In this document: positions 23,851 through 31,820 of the stretch, piece by piece | Layout: each line of letters opens with the position of its first letter | Position numbering within the stretch: position 1 is the first letter of the stretch | Source of the DNA: CADEDH01 sp965216205 | Lineage (GTDB): Bacteria > Actinomycetota > Acidimicrobiia > Acidimicrobiales > SZUA-35 | Direction: 5' to 3' | NCBI GenBank assembly: GCA_965216205.1 | Contig: OZ244139.1 | Coordinates: 1,984,001 to 2,048,000, forward strand | DNA length: 64,000 nucleotides | Position numbers and translations under genes: made by a program | Notes under the pieces: model-generated | Databases searched by the model: none | Seen by the model: only the letters and a program-made list of their open reading frames with translations | What the model was told of the DNA's origin: nothing

Positions 23851-25701
23851 ATGAGCGCTCCTGACTATGTGCAACACGCTGGCCTCGTCGCGTGGGTCGA
23901 TGAGATGGTGGCCCTGTGCGGGCCGTCCGAGGTCCACTGGTGCGACGGCTCCGACGAGGAGTACGACCGGCTCTGCAACGAGCTCGTCGACGCCGGAACG
24001 TTCATCCGGCTCGCCGACGAGAAGCGCCCCAACAGCTTCCTCGCCCGATCGGATCCCAGCGACGTCGCACGGGTCGAGGATCGCACCTTCATCTGCTCCC
24101 GCAGTGCCGACGACGCCGGCCCCACCAACAACTGGATGGACCCCGGCGAGATGAAGGACATCCTCGCCGGCCTCTTCGACGGTTGCATGGCCGGCCGCAC
24201 GATGTACGTCATCCCGTTCAGCATGGGTCCCCTCGGCTCCGACATCGCCCAGATCGGGGTGGAGATCACCGACTCCGCCTACGTGGCGGTGAACATGAAG
24301 ATCATGACCCGCATGGGCCGGGGGGCCGTCGACGTTCTCGGGACCGACGGCGAGTTCGTGCCCTGCATGCACACGGTCGGCGCGCCACTGGCCGACGGCG
24401 AGGACGACGTCGCGTGGCCGTGCAACCCCGACGTGAAGTACATCGTGCACTTCCCGGAGGAGCGGTCGATCTGGAGCTACGGCAGCGGCTACGGCGGCAA
24501 TGCGCTGCTGGGCAAGAAGTGCCTCGCGCTGCGGATCGCGTCGACCATGGCCCGCGACGACGGCTGGCTCGCCGAGCACATGCTCATCATGGGGGTCACC
24601 GACCCCGGCGGTGAGAAGACCTTCGTCGCCGCCGCGTTCCCCAGCGCCTGCGGCAAGACGAACTTCGCGATGCTCGTTCCCCCCAAGGCGTTCGACGAGG
24701 AGGGGTGGAAGGTCACCACCGTCGGCGACGACATCGCCTGGATCAAACCGTCACCCGACGACGGCAAGCTCTACGCCATCAACCCCGAGGCCGGCTACTT
24801 CGGGGTCGCTCCCGGCACGTCGCTCGACACGAACCCGTCGGCGATGGCATCCGTCCGGGCCAACACCATCTTCACCAACGTGGCCCTCACCGACGACGGC
24901 GACGTGTGGTGGGAGGGGATGGACGGCGACCCGCCGGCCCATGCGATCGACTGGCAGGGCAACGACTGGACGCCCGACGACGACCGACCGGCCGCCCACC
25001 CCAACGCCCGCTTCACCGCGCCCGCCGACCAGAACCCGGCGCTCGATCCCGACTGGGACGACCCCAAGGGCGTACCGATCAGCGCGTTCATCTTCGGCGG
25101 CCGCCGATCGGGAACGATCCCGCTAGTGGTGCAGAGCTTCAACTGGGCCTACGGCGTGTTCATGGCGGCCACGATGGGCTCGGAGACCACCGCCGCCGCG
25201 TTCGGCCAGCAGGGCGTGGTCCGCCGCGATCCCTTCGCGATGCTGCCCTTCGCCGGCTACCACATGGGCGACTACGTGAATCACTGGTTGTCGTTCGGCC
25301 GCAACATCCACAACCCGCCCCGCATCTTCCAGGTCAACTGGTTCCGTCGCGACGACGACGGTCGGTTCGTCTGGCCCGGATTCGGGGAGAACATGCGGAT
25401 CCTGCAGTGGATCGTCGACCGGTCGCGGGGCCGGGCGGTCGGCGTCGAGAGCCCGCTCGGGTGGATGCCCCGCTATCAGGACCTTAACTGGAAGGGCCTC
25501 GAGGACTTCACCGAGGAGCAGTTCCTCGACTGCCTGTCGGTCAACCGGGCCGACTGGAACGTCGAGCTGCTCCAGATCGAGGAGCTGTTCATGCGCCTCC
25601 ACACCCGGCTGCCGTCGGAGATGGTGGCGATCCGCTCGCTCGTCGCCGGCGCCCTCTGGCGCTCGCCCGACCACTGGGAGATGAACCCCGACCCCACCTG
25701 A
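23851..25701 (+). CDS. pckG: Phosphoenolpyruvate carboxykinase (GTP)
   Basis: A 616-residue GTP-dependent PEPCK, close to the usual length of about 600-610. It converts oxaloacetate and GTP to PEP, CO2 and GDP at the entry to gluconeogenesis. Signatures: the P-loop FPSACGKTNFAM, the metal/substrate residues around VTTVGDDIAWI, the GGRRSGTIPLV segment, and the C-terminal guanine-binding part FGENMRILQWI. GGAGG at 23844-23848 precedes the ATG. It diverges from the lipoprotein gene and ends just before the 25.7-kb repeat array. Confidence 0.97.
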   Translation: MSAPDYVQHAGLVAWVDEMVALCGPSEVHWCDGSDEEYDRLCNELVDAGTFIRLADEKRPNSFLARSDPSDVARVEDRTFICSRSADDAGPTNNWMDPGEMKDILAGLFDGCMAGRTMYVIPFSMGPLGSDIAQIGVEITDSAYVAVNMKIMTRMGRGAVDVLGTDGEFVPCMHTVGAPLADGEDDVAWPCNPDVKYIVHFPEERSIWSYGSGYGGNALLGKKCLALRIASTMARDDGWLAEHMLIMGVTDPGGEKTFVAAAFPSACGKTNFAMLVPPKAFDEEGWKVTTVGDDIAWIKPSPDDGKLYAINPEAGYFGVAPGTSLDTNPSAMASVRANTIFTNVALTDDGDVWWEGMDGDPPAHAIDWQGNDWTPDDDRPAAHPNARFTAPADQNPALDPDWDDPKGVPISAFIFGGRRSGTIPLVVQSFNWAYGVFMAATMGSETTAAAFGQQGVVRRDPFAMLPFAGYHMGDYVNHWLSFGRNIHNPPRIFQVNWFRRDDDGRFVWPGFGENMRILQWIVDRSRGRAVGVESPLGWMPRYQDLNWKGLEDFTEEQFLDCLSVNRADWNVELLQIEELFMRLHTRLPSEMVAIRSLVAGALWRSPDHWEMNPDPT

Positions 25702-25719
25702 CCGCCGCCCCACGCCATC

Positions 25720-26072
25720 GTTCTGGCGGACGCAGCTCCCGCCCACTGAGGTTCTGGCGGACGTGGCTCCCGCCCACTGAGGTTCTGGCGGACGTGGCTC
25801 CCGCCCACTGAGGTTCTGGCGGACCGAGCTACCGCATGTGGGAGTGGGGTCCGCCAGAACGATGGCCTGGGGTTCTGGCGGACGGAGCTACCGCATGTGG
25901 GAGTGGGGTCCGCCAGAACGCTCGATGGTGGGAGTGGGGTCCGCCAGAACGATGGCCTGGGGTTCTGGCGGACGGAGCTACCGCATGTGGGAGTGGGGTC
26001 CGCCAGAACGCTCGATGGTGGGAGTGGGGTCCGCCAGAACGGGGGGTGGGTGGGAGCTGCGTCCGCCGGAAG
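25720..26072. repeat. Palindromic repeat array, core GTTCTGGCGGAC, 12 copies in both orientations
   Basis: The whole 371-bp gap between the convergent pckG and acyl-CoA dehydrogenase genes is this array. Forward cores start at 25720, 25751, 25782, 25813, 25872 and 25962; inverted cores at 25849, 25908, 25939, 25998 and 26029, plus a decayed one at 26061. Same-strand neighbours are 31 bp apart; each facing pair encloses a 24-nt loop and each back-to-back pair an 11-nt spacer. Facing pairs make 12-bp stems, so the array could act as a bidirectional terminator or a BIME-like element. Spacers are near identical, so it is not CRISPR. Confidence 0.9.
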
Positions 26073-27284
26073 CTATGGCGGGTCGGGTGCTGGTTCGCGG
26101 GGGAGGCCGAGCACCCGCTCGGCGAGGTGGTTCCGCTGGATCTCGTCGGTGCCGCCGGCGATCGAGATCGACGGGGAGCTGAGGGCGAAGTACTGGAACG
26201 ACGCCGAGCGGGCGTCGTCGTCGACGAGGGTGCCGGCGGGACCCTGCACCCGGAGGCCGAGGTCGCGCTGACCGCGGGTGAGTGACGAGACGCGGATCTT
26301 CGACATCGGCCCCACCGCCCCCGCCGGCGGCGCGGCCCGGCCCGAGCGCTGGTTCGTGTAGCCCATCAGCCGACGCTGGGCCCACAGATCCGCCTGCTCC
26401 TGACGGATCAGCGGGTCGGCCCCGACGCCGGCTTCCGCCACGAGGTCGACCAGGAGCCGTCCCACCCCCCGGCCGCCCGACGCCGCCTTGCGCTGCCCGG
26501 TCAGGCGGGCCTGCACGTCGCCGGCCGGGGCGTCGAGGTCGACCGCGCCGAACGGGCCGCCCTCGTGGGCCGCCGGGTTGTAGCTGTTCTTCTCGTGGAC
26601 CAGGAACGTCCGGGTGACTGTCCAGCCCTCGCCGACCGCCCCCAACCGGTCGCGATCGTCGACGACGGCCCTGTCGATGAACACCTGGTTGAAGCGGGCG
26701 TCACCCGTCATCTGCCGCAGCGGGCGGATCTCCACACCGGGCTGGTCACGAGGCAGGAGGAAGAAGGTGAGGCCGCTGTGCTTCGGGCCGTCGCTCGACG
26801 TTCTCGCGAGGAGCATGCCGAAGTCGACGACGTCAGCGTTCGATGTCCAGATCTTCGAGCCCGACACGGTCCACTGCTCGCCGTCCCGCTCGGCCGTGGT
26901 GTGGGTGTTGGCCAGGTCGGAGCCGGCCTCCGGCTCCGACAGCATCTGACAACACGTCCAGCCTTCGGTGGCCAACCCCCACAGGAACCGCTGCCGCTGG
27001 TCGTCGGTGCCGTGCTCGAACAGCATCGGGGCGAGCAGGGTCGGTCCGATCCCCGACGGCGGAGCCAGCGCGCCCACCCGGCGTCGCTCGTCGCGAACGA
27101 CGCGGGCCAACGGCGTCGACAACCCACGACCCCACCACCGCTCGGGCCACGTCGGGTAGCCCCATCGATGCTCGGCCAGCAGCCGGAACCAGTCGCCGCT
27201 GCGCATCGTCGGATCCCAGTTCGCCTCGTACCAGGCCCTTGCAGCTGCACGGATCCGATCCGGGTCGACGGTCGCGGTCGCCAT
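26073..27284 (-). CDS. Acyl-CoA dehydrogenase family protein
   Basis: A 403-residue flavoprotein of the acyl-CoA dehydrogenase fold. Seen: the N-terminal helical part with WGRGLSTPLARVVRDE, the FAD-binding segment MLSEPEAGSDLANTHT, WTVSGSKIWTSNA, the substrate-loop region VGEGWTVTRTFLVHEKN, and the C-terminal AGGTDEIQRNHLAERVLGLPRE. The last segment is diagnostic of family members that bind FAD across the dimer. The substrate may be a sterol side chain or a branched acyl-CoA; no partner subunit is adjacent. The start codon region is duplicated in tandem just upstream (27253-27386). Confidence 0.85.
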   Translation of the reverse strand: MATATVDPDRIRAAARAWYEANWDPTMRSGDWFRLLAEHRWGYPTWPERWWGRGLSTPLARVVRDERRRVGALAPPSGIGPTLLAPMLFEHGTDDQRQRFLWGLATEGWTCCQMLSEPEAGSDLANTHTTAERDGEQWTVSGSKIWTSNADVVDFGMLLARTSSDGPKHSGLTFFLLPRDQPGVEIRPLRQMTGDARFNQVFIDRAVVDDRDRLGAVGEGWTVTRTFLVHEKNSYNPAAHEGGPFGAVDLDAPAGDVQARLTGQRKAASGGRGVGRLLVDLVAEAGVGADPLIRQEQADLWAQRRLMGYTNQRSGRAAPPAGAVGPMSKIRVSSLTRGQRDLGLRVQGPAGTLVDDDARSASFQYFALSSPSISIAGGTDEIQRNHLAERVLGLPREPAPDPP

Positions 27285-27386
27285 AGCGCCCAGTCTGGTC
27301 GCTCGGGCCCCCAGCGGCCATCCGATCCGGGTCGACGGTCGCGGTCGCCATGGCGCCCAGTCTGGCCGCTCGGGCCCCCAGCGGCC
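27253..27386. repeat. 67-bp tandem duplication spanning a gene start
   Basis: Bases 27253-27319 are repeated at 27320-27386 with two differences. Each copy carries the first codons, start and upstream -10-like CAGACT of the acyl-CoA dehydrogenase gene. Because 67 is not a multiple of 3, the outer copy's ATG is out of frame with the gene. Confidence 0.85.
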
Positions 27387-27439
27387 ATCGGGACGGCCAG
27401 CAGGTGGACGGACCGCGGGGGAGCGGGCAAGGTGTTGAC

Positions 27440-28270
27440 ATGCCCCGCGCCCTCCGTGAGCAGCAGGTCGAGCAGTACCGGTCCGAGGGTTGGTTGTCAC
27501 CGGTCGACGTCCTCACCGACGCCGAGGCAGCCGATGCCCGAGCGGAGCTCGAGGCGTTCGAGGCCGAGCACGGCCCGTTCGCTCAGCGAGCGGAGCGGTC
27601 GAGGGCGTACCTGCCGTTCACCTGGGTCGACCGGATCATGCGCCACCCCCGGTTGGTCGACGTCGTCGAGGACCTCATCGGGCCCGACATCCTCTGCTGG
27701 AACGCGATCTTCTGGATCAAGGAGCCCGGCGCCGGGAGCTACGTCGGTTGGCATCAGGACGTGACCTACTGGGGCCTCGACAACCGGGAGCTGGTGTCGG
27801 TCTGGGTCGCGCTCTCGGAAGCTAGCGAGCAGGCGGGGTGCATGCGGGTGCTGCCGGGCAGTCATCGTCTCACGATGGACCACGACGAGACCTACGACCC
27901 CGACAACCTCCTCACCCGGGGACAGCACATCGGCGATATCGAGCCCGCCGACACGGTGGCCATGCCGCTCCATCCGGGGCAGGCGTCATTCCACAACGTG
28001 GCCACCGCCCACGGGTCGGGACCCAACGGCTCCGGCGACCGGCGGATCGGGTTGTCGCTGCACTACATGCCGCCGCACACCCGCCAGACGCTGGCCGAGT
28101 GGGACAGCGCCGCCCTCGTCCGCGGCGAGGACCGGTACGGGCACTTCGACCACGCGCCGCGCCCGACACATGACCTCGACCCCGAGATCATGAGCTACCA
28201 CGCCCGTTCGGCCGACGCCCTTCGCCGCATCGTCTACGACGGCGCCGACACCTCCCGCACCACGCTGTGA
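27440..28270 (+). CDS. Phytanoyl-CoA dioxygenase (PhyH) family protein
   Basis: A 276-residue Fe(II)/2-oxoglutarate oxygenase. The facial triad is WHQD (His and Asp) with the distal His in HNVATAHGSGPN, followed by a 2OG-binding Arg in GDRRIGLSLHY. PhyH-type enzymes hydroxylate a wide range of small molecules; the substrate is not evident. AAGGTG precedes the ATG at 27440. It diverges from the acyl-CoA dehydrogenase gene and converges with the esterase gene at 28296. Confidence 0.85.
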   Translation: MPRALREQQVEQYRSEGWLSPVDVLTDAEAADARAELEAFEAEHGPFAQRAERSRAYLPFTWVDRIMRHPRLVDVVEDLIGPDILCWNAIFWIKEPGAGSYVGWHQDVTYWGLDNRELVSVWVALSEASEQAGCMRVLPGSHRLTMDHDETYDPDNLLTRGQHIGDIEPADTVAMPLHPGQASFHNVATAHGSGPNGSGDRRIGLSLHYMPPHTRQTLAEWDSAALVRGEDRYGHFDHAPRPTHDLDPEIMSYHARSADALRRIVYDGADTSRTTL

Positions 28271-28276
28271 CGCCGG

Positions 28277-28290
28277 GCCCCAGAGGGGGC
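28277..28290. terminator. Short GC hairpin between convergent genes
   Basis: GCCCC pairs with GGGGC around a short loop, between the stops at 28270 and 28296. Weak but positioned as a shared terminator. Confidence 0.3.
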
Positions 28291-28295
28291 GACGG

Positions 28296-29468
28296 TCAGC
28301 TCAACGAGTGGCGGCTGAAGAGCTCCCACGACAGCTCGGAGGCGTTGATGTCGGTGTTGGTGATGCCGAGGCCGGCCGCTCGGCTGATGGATGCCGAGAG
28401 CGTCGAACCGGGCCACGTGTGCCCGGCGTTGTCGAGCTCGTAGAACACGACTTCGATGTCGTCGGGGCAGCCCTGGTACTCGAACGAGGTGACGTCGGCC
28501 GACACCTGCTCCTCGGCGGGTGCCGGGGCGCAGCCGAAGGTCGAGGCGAACTCGGCGAACTCGTCGGGGATCACCGATTCGAACAACTCGATCTGCACGC
28601 CGGGGAACAGCGACGAGAACCCACCGCCGTCGTAGGGCACGATCTCGTCGTCGACGCCGTGGAAGCCGACGTAGGGCACCGGCCGGCTCGGCTCGCAGTC
28701 GTCGGGGTGGTTGAGCGCGGCGACCGATGCCGCACCGGCGATCCGGTCGGCCAGCTCACACACGAGTCGGGAGCTGAAGTAGCCCCCGTTCGACATCCCC
28801 GTCGTGTACACCCGGGCCTCGTCGACGCAGACGGTGGCGATCACCCGGTCGAGAACGGCCTCGGCGAACGCGAGGTCGTCTCGGGTCGGATCGTCGTCGT
28901 CGGTCAGTTCCCACGAGTTCGCCGTCTGACCCGGCACGGGCACACCGGTCGGGGCCACCACGAGGAATCCCTCCTCCTCCGCCAGGGCGGGATACTCGGA
29001 GAACCCGAGCTGGTCCGGCCCGTTCGAGCCGAGGCCATGCCAGTTCATGACGAGCGGCATGGGCTCGTCGGCCAGGTAGGAGGACGGCACGACCAGCTCG
29101 TACACCCGGGTCCGATCCTCGAACTCGAACGACACCGTCGACCGTCCAGTGGCCACCTCGAGCCCGCACCCCGAGCCGGTGGGCTCCGAGCCGGTCTCGC
29201 TCCCGGTGCCCGTCTCCGTCGCCGAGCCACCATCGTCGGCTTCGGTGTCGGCATCGGTGGCGCCGGTGCCGTCGCCCGTTCCATTCTCGGCCGACGCATC
29301 GCCGGCCGACGCATCGGTGGTCACCGCTTCTTCGGCCGACGTCGCCTCGCCGCCCGTGGCACCTGCCGAGGTCTCGTCGAGTGCGCTGTCGGAGCACGCC
29401 GACCCGGCCAGCAGGACGACGACCGCGACCGTCGCCCACCTCGGCAGGGATCGGGTGTCGCTGCGCAT
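28296..29468 (-). CDS. Secreted lipoprotein esterase, PHB-depolymerase/LpqC-like
   Basis: A 390-residue lipoprotein: signal ending LLAGSACSDS, then a Thr/Ser/Asp/Gly-rich linker to about residue 100, then an alpha/beta-hydrolase of the poly(3-hydroxybutyrate) depolymerase/feruloyl esterase type. The nucleophile is in GMSNGG, the acid in GVDDEIVPY and the His in AGHTWPG. It probably hydrolyses ester polymers or feruloyl esters outside the cell. TAGGGT 7 nt before the ATG fixes the start. Confidence 0.8.
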   Translation of the reverse strand: MRSDTRSLPRWATVAVVVLLAGSACSDSALDETSAGATGGEATSAEEAVTTDASAGDASAENGTGDGTGATDADTEADDGGSATETGTGSETGSEPTGSGCGLEVATGRSTVSFEFEDRTRVYELVVPSSYLADEPMPLVMNWHGLGSNGPDQLGFSEYPALAEEEGFLVVAPTGVPVPGQTANSWELTDDDDPTRDDLAFAEAVLDRVIATVCVDEARVYTTGMSNGGYFSSRLVCELADRIAGAASVAALNHPDDCEPSRPVPYVGFHGVDDEIVPYDGGGFSSLFPGVQIELFESVIPDEFAEFASTFGCAPAPAEEQVSADVTSFEYQGCPDDIEVVFYELDNAGHTWPGSTLSASISRAAGLGITNTDINASELSWELFSRHSLS

Positions 29469-29475
29469 CGTCGGA

Positions 29476-29481
29476 ACCCTA
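29476..29481 (-). promoter_or_regulatory. -10 hexamer TAGGGT for the esterase lipoprotein gene
   Basis: TAGGGT ends 7 nt before the ATG at 29468 on the minus strand, giving a leaderless mRNA. Confidence 0.5.
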
Positions 29482-29512
29482 TCCGAGCCGGTCCATCGAG
29501 GTTGCCGGGTGT

Positions 29513-29518
29513 TACCTT
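29513..29518 (+). promoter_or_regulatory. -10 hexamer TACCTT for the ThDP enzyme gene
   Basis: TACCTT ends 8 nt before the GTG at 29527, diverging from the -10 at 29476-29481 within 58 bp of intergenic DNA. Confidence 0.4.
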
Positions 29519-29526
29519 GCAACCCG

Positions 29527-31122
29527 GTGGGAGCAGCCACGGAACACGTCACGCTGGCCCGGCGGCTCGCCGCCTCGCTCCGGGCCGCCGGGGCCGACAC
29601 CATGTTCGGCCTGCCCGGTGGCGGACCGAACCTCGATGTGGTGGGGGCCGCTTTGGCCACCGGGATGCGTTTCGTGCTCGCCCACGGCGAGACCGCAGCG
29701 GCGATCATGGCCGCCACCTACGGACGGCTCACCGACCAGCCTGCGCCGGTGGTGGTCACCCGCGGCCCCGGCGCCGCGTCGGTGGTCAACGGTGCGGCCC
29801 AGGCCACCCTCGACCGGTACCCGCTCGTCGTCATCGCCGACACCGTGCCGTCGGAACAGGCCGGCCGGGTCCCCCACCAGCGCCTCGACCAGCGGGCGCT
29901 GTTGGGGCCGACGACGATCAGCTCCGACACCCTGTCCGACGCTACCACCGACGCAACGCTCGACCGGCTGATCCAGCGAGCTGTCGAGTGGCCGGCCGGT
30001 GCGATCCATCTCGACTTCGACCCGTCAGCTCCCGCCTCCCCATCGATGCCGAAAGACCCCGGCCAGCCGGCAGCCGCGCCAGCGCCAGCAGGCGTCGTCG
30101 CCGAGGCCCGCCGGGCCATCGCCGGCGCTGCCCGCCCGCTGGCGCTGGTGGGGTTCGAGGCGAGCCAGTGGGGTCGAGACCTGACCGACGCCCTCGACCG
30201 GTTCGGCTGCCCGGTCCTCACGACCTACCAGGCGATCGGGGCGGTCCCCACCGAAGGATCGTGCAACGCTGGATTGTTCACCAATGGGGCGCTCGAGCGA
30301 CCTGTCGTGGAGCAGGCCGACCTGCTCATCGCCGTCGGACTCGACGAGGTCGAACCGATCCCCGCCCCGTGGCGCTACGACGCCCCGGTGGTCCGCTTGT
30401 CGACCGTGGCCCAGGAGAGCCCCTACCTCCCGACCACGCTCGACGTGATCGCCCCGGTCGGCGAGCTCCTCGACCTGCTCCAGCCCTCGACGACCCACCG
30501 ATGGCCAGCCGCGGCTGCCGCCGACGCCCTGGCCCGCCAGCGTTCGGCGCTCCGCACGGGCCACACCGGCTTCGGCCCGCTCCAGCTCGTCGACACCGCG
30601 ATCTCGGCGCTGCCCGATCCGGTCACGACCACCGTGGATGCCGGCGCCCACTTCCTGGCGGTCATGCCCAACTGGCCGGTGCCCGAGCCGCTCCGCCTCC
30701 TCATCTCCAACGGGTTGGCCACGATGGGATTCGCTGTTCCCGCCGCGATCGGGGCTGCCCTCGCCCGACCCGGGGAGCCGGTGCTGGCCGTCACGGGCGA
30801 CGGCGGGCTGTCGATGGTGCTCGCCGAGCTCGAAACCATCGCCCGGCTCGAGCTGCCGATCACCGTGCTCGTGTTCAACGACGCCGCCCTCAGCCTGATC
30901 GAGATCAAGCAGCGACCCCACCACGGCGGTCCGGATGCCGTCCGCTACCGGCCGGTCGACTTCGCCGCCATCGCTCGAGGCTCCGGCCTCGCAGCGACGG
31001 TCGCGACCGACGACCGCCAGCTCGCCGCCGCCCTCGCCAGCGGATGGGAGCAGCCCCGCCTGATCGACGCTCGGATCGATCCCGCCGACTACCCCCATCT
31101 CATCCGGGCCACCCGGGGCTGA
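29527..31122 (+). CDS. Thiamine-diphosphate enzyme, acetolactate-synthase/benzoylformate-decarboxylase-like
   Basis: A 531-residue ThDP-dependent enzyme of the POX/AHAS type with the three domains in order. The cofactor-activating Glu is at 55 (HGETAAA). The ThDP motif is GDGGLSM (424 on) with the closing Asn-Asp at 451-452. No FAD-site hallmark of true acetolactate synthase is evident and no regulatory subunit gene is adjacent, so branched-chain synthesis is unlikely; a 2-oxoacid decarboxylase or C-C lyase role is more plausible. The middle domain is Ala/Pro rich. Confidence 0.75.
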   Translation: MGAATEHVTLARRLAASLRAAGADTMFGLPGGGPNLDVVGAALATGMRFVLAHGETAAAIMAATYGRLTDQPAPVVVTRGPGAASVVNGAAQATLDRYPLVVIADTVPSEQAGRVPHQRLDQRALLGPTTISSDTLSDATTDATLDRLIQRAVEWPAGAIHLDFDPSAPASPSMPKDPGQPAAAPAPAGVVAEARRAIAGAARPLALVGFEASQWGRDLTDALDRFGCPVLTTYQAIGAVPTEGSCNAGLFTNGALERPVVEQADLLIAVGLDEVEPIPAPWRYDAPVVRLSTVAQESPYLPTTLDVIAPVGELLDLLQPSTTHRWPAAAAADALARQRSALRTGHTGFGPLQLVDTAISALPDPVTTTVDAGAHFLAVMPNWPVPEPLRLLISNGLATMGFAVPAAIGAALARPGEPVLAVTGDGGLSMVLAELETIARLELPITVLVFNDAALSLIEIKQRPHHGGPDAVRYRPVDFAAIARGSGLAATVATDDRQLAAALASGWEQPRLIDARIDPADYPHLIRATRG

Positions 31123-31255
31123 CCGCCAGCAGCGGGCTCGTGGAACGAACCCGGCGGCAACTGCTAGACCGGGACCCGGTCGTTCGGCGCCCACCCGCGT
31201 CGGACCCGCGTGGATACCACCCCAAGCAAGAGTCTGCGATGGAAGGAATGCGCAC

Positions 31256-31777
31256 ATGGTCACCGTGGCCCGATTTCTCGACGTGTCCGAAGGTCTGCAA
31301 CCGAACCAGTTCTCGGTCGGGTCGAAGGACGAGATCGCCAGCATCAGCGAGCTCGACGACACCTACAAGCAGTTGATGGACAAGCCGATCGCCTGCGTGA
31401 TGGCGGTCATGGGCGGCGACGGTCGCCCCAACCTCACACCGATGTGGTTCGACTACGAGGGCGACAAGGTGCTCATCAACGTGGCCGACCAGCGGCGCAA
31501 GACCGGGTGGATCCGAGCCACCCCCGAGGTGACGATCCTGCTGATGAACCCGGAGAACATGTACCACTGGATGAGCCTGAAGGTCACCGTCGAGCGGGAG
31601 ATCTCCGAGGACGACCCGTCGGAGGGGGCACGGGTGACCGAGCAGCTCAACCGGATCTGGCAGAAGTACATCGGCGAGGGCGACGAGTACGGCCTGCGGG
31701 ATCCGTCGATCGACGAGCGCCGCACCCTCTTCGAGTGCCGGGTCGACAAGATCGCCACCTTCGGCCAACCGGGTTGA
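31256..31777 (+). CDS. PPOX-class flavin/F420-dependent oxidoreductase-like protein
   Basis: A 173-residue split-barrel protein of the pyridoxamine-phosphate-oxidase-like class. The strands KPIACVMAVMGGDGRPNLTPMWFDYEGDKVLIN and the basic segment DQRRKTGWIRATPEVTILLM are typical of F420- or FMN-binding members in actinobacteria. GAAGGA precedes the ATG by about 8 nt. It leads a run of three same-strand genes with the FAD monooxygenase and DUF3500 genes, 43 bp upstream of the former. Confidence 0.75.
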   Translation: MVTVARFLDVSEGLQPNQFSVGSKDEIASISELDDTYKQLMDKPIACVMAVMGGDGRPNLTPMWFDYEGDKVLINVADQRRKTGWIRATPEVTILLMNPENMYHWMSLKVTVEREISEDDPSEGARVTEQLNRIWQKYIGEGDEYGLRDPSIDERRTLFECRVDKIATFGQPG

Positions 31778-31820
31778 GCCTGGCCGCCCGCCGCCGGTGG
31801 GCCGTCCGGCGGGGGAGTCC

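Noticed and set aside
25720..26072. CRISPR array
   Set aside because: Repeats occur in both orientations and the sequences between them are near identical, not unique spacers; no cas genes are present.
29527..31122. Acetolactate synthase large subunit for branched-chain amino acids
   Set aside because: No small subunit, no ilvC/ilvD and weak conservation of the FAD region. Only the ThDP enzyme class is supported.
28308..31376. A 1022-codon open frame on the plus strand
   Set aside because: It lies antisense to the esterase and then out of frame with the ThDP enzyme, both of which carry clear family motifs. High GC makes such shadows common.
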